Assembly: GCF_014656215.1 (NCBI RefSeq)
Contig: NZ_BNBZ01000029.1
Coordinates: 27,785 to 91,784 of the forward strand
DNA: 64,000 nucleotides
Source: Streptomyces zaomyceticus
GTDB lineage: Bacteria > Actinomycetota > Actinomycetes > Streptomycetales > Streptomycetaceae
Direction: 5' to 3'
Shown: positions 63,938-64,000 of the stretch, piece by piece
How positions within the stretch are numbered: the first letter of the stretch is position 1
Layout of the letters: each line of letters starts with the position of its first letter
Made by a program: the position numbers and the translations under genes
Notes under the pieces: generated by a model
Databases searched by the model: none
The model's input: the letters and a program-made list of their open reading frames with translations, nothing else
What the model was told of the DNA's origin: nothing

Positions 63938-64000
63938 CACCGACGAGCAGCAGCAACAGCCGTAGTGACCCGGAGGGCCGGACCGCGCATTCGCTCCGGC

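Overview
This 64 kb window is chromosomal DNA from a Streptomyces or very close relative. The evidence is very high GC, Streptomyces-type small regulators (a 68-aa BldC and an Lsr2-family LsrL), valine dehydrogenase, DUF3073 and DUF6274 proteins, and scattered purine genes. From memory, the order dnaX, purD, purC, lsrL, purS-purQ-purL, purF, purM, DUF3073, vdh, bldC, hrpA, DEAD-box helicase matches the S. coelicolor SCO4067-SCO4096 region. That synteny could not be checked here.

Layout. 1-5.5 kb: a cut-off secreted protein, a TipA-like MerR regulator, initiator tRNA, a rhodanese, an ECF41-type sigma factor with a textbook promoter, a PAP2 phosphatase/diacylglycerol-kinase pair and tRNA-Lys. 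5.5-15.4 kb: a large secreted FG-GAP protein, an RNA helicase with a long Gly/Arg/Asp repeat tail, a lipoprotein, a small zinc metallopeptidase, a tRNA-Glu/Asp/Phe cluster and a CcdA/DsbA thiol-disulfide operon. 15.4-23.8 kb: hrpA, tRNA-Asp, bldC, vdh and DUF3073. 23.9-34.5 kb: purM-purF, lipoprotein, peptidase and small regulators, then the purSQL operon and lsrL. 34.7-48.4 kb: two tRNA-Gly species, an ABC exporter with its two-component system, a second identical tRNA-Gly(GCC), purC, a DMFase-like protein, a degenerate M48-like membrane protein, purD, dnaX, SRP RNA and tRNA-Ser.

48.3-61.9 kb is an integrated conjugative element of the actinomycete AICE type, about 13.46 kb, inserted in the 3' half of tRNA-Ser(GGA). 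It is bounded by a perfect 118-bp direct repeat (48276-48393 and 61735-61852). From the tRNA end it carries a tyrosine integrase, excisionase, an iteron-like array (candidate origin), a AAA ATPase plus primase-polymerase (RepPP-type replication), a small C5-methyltransferase, small membrane proteins, a CTAG-rich candidate transfer locus, an FtsK/TraB-type DNA translocase, spread (Spd)-like proteins, and a GntR regulator overlapping an acetyltransferase. An unrecognised membrane/coiled-coil protein lies next to the right attachment site. Immediately outside that site is a frameshifted remnant of a second, related integrase, so this tRNA-Ser site has been occupied more than once.

The last 2 kb hold an EF-hand protein and a divergent TetR/VOC pair. 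The most promising under-described signals are the element's GTGACGC array and CTAG-rich region, its paired arm-type repeats, a 14-bp motif shared upstream of purF and purSQL, and a peptidase-fold membrane protein that has lost its HExxH motif.
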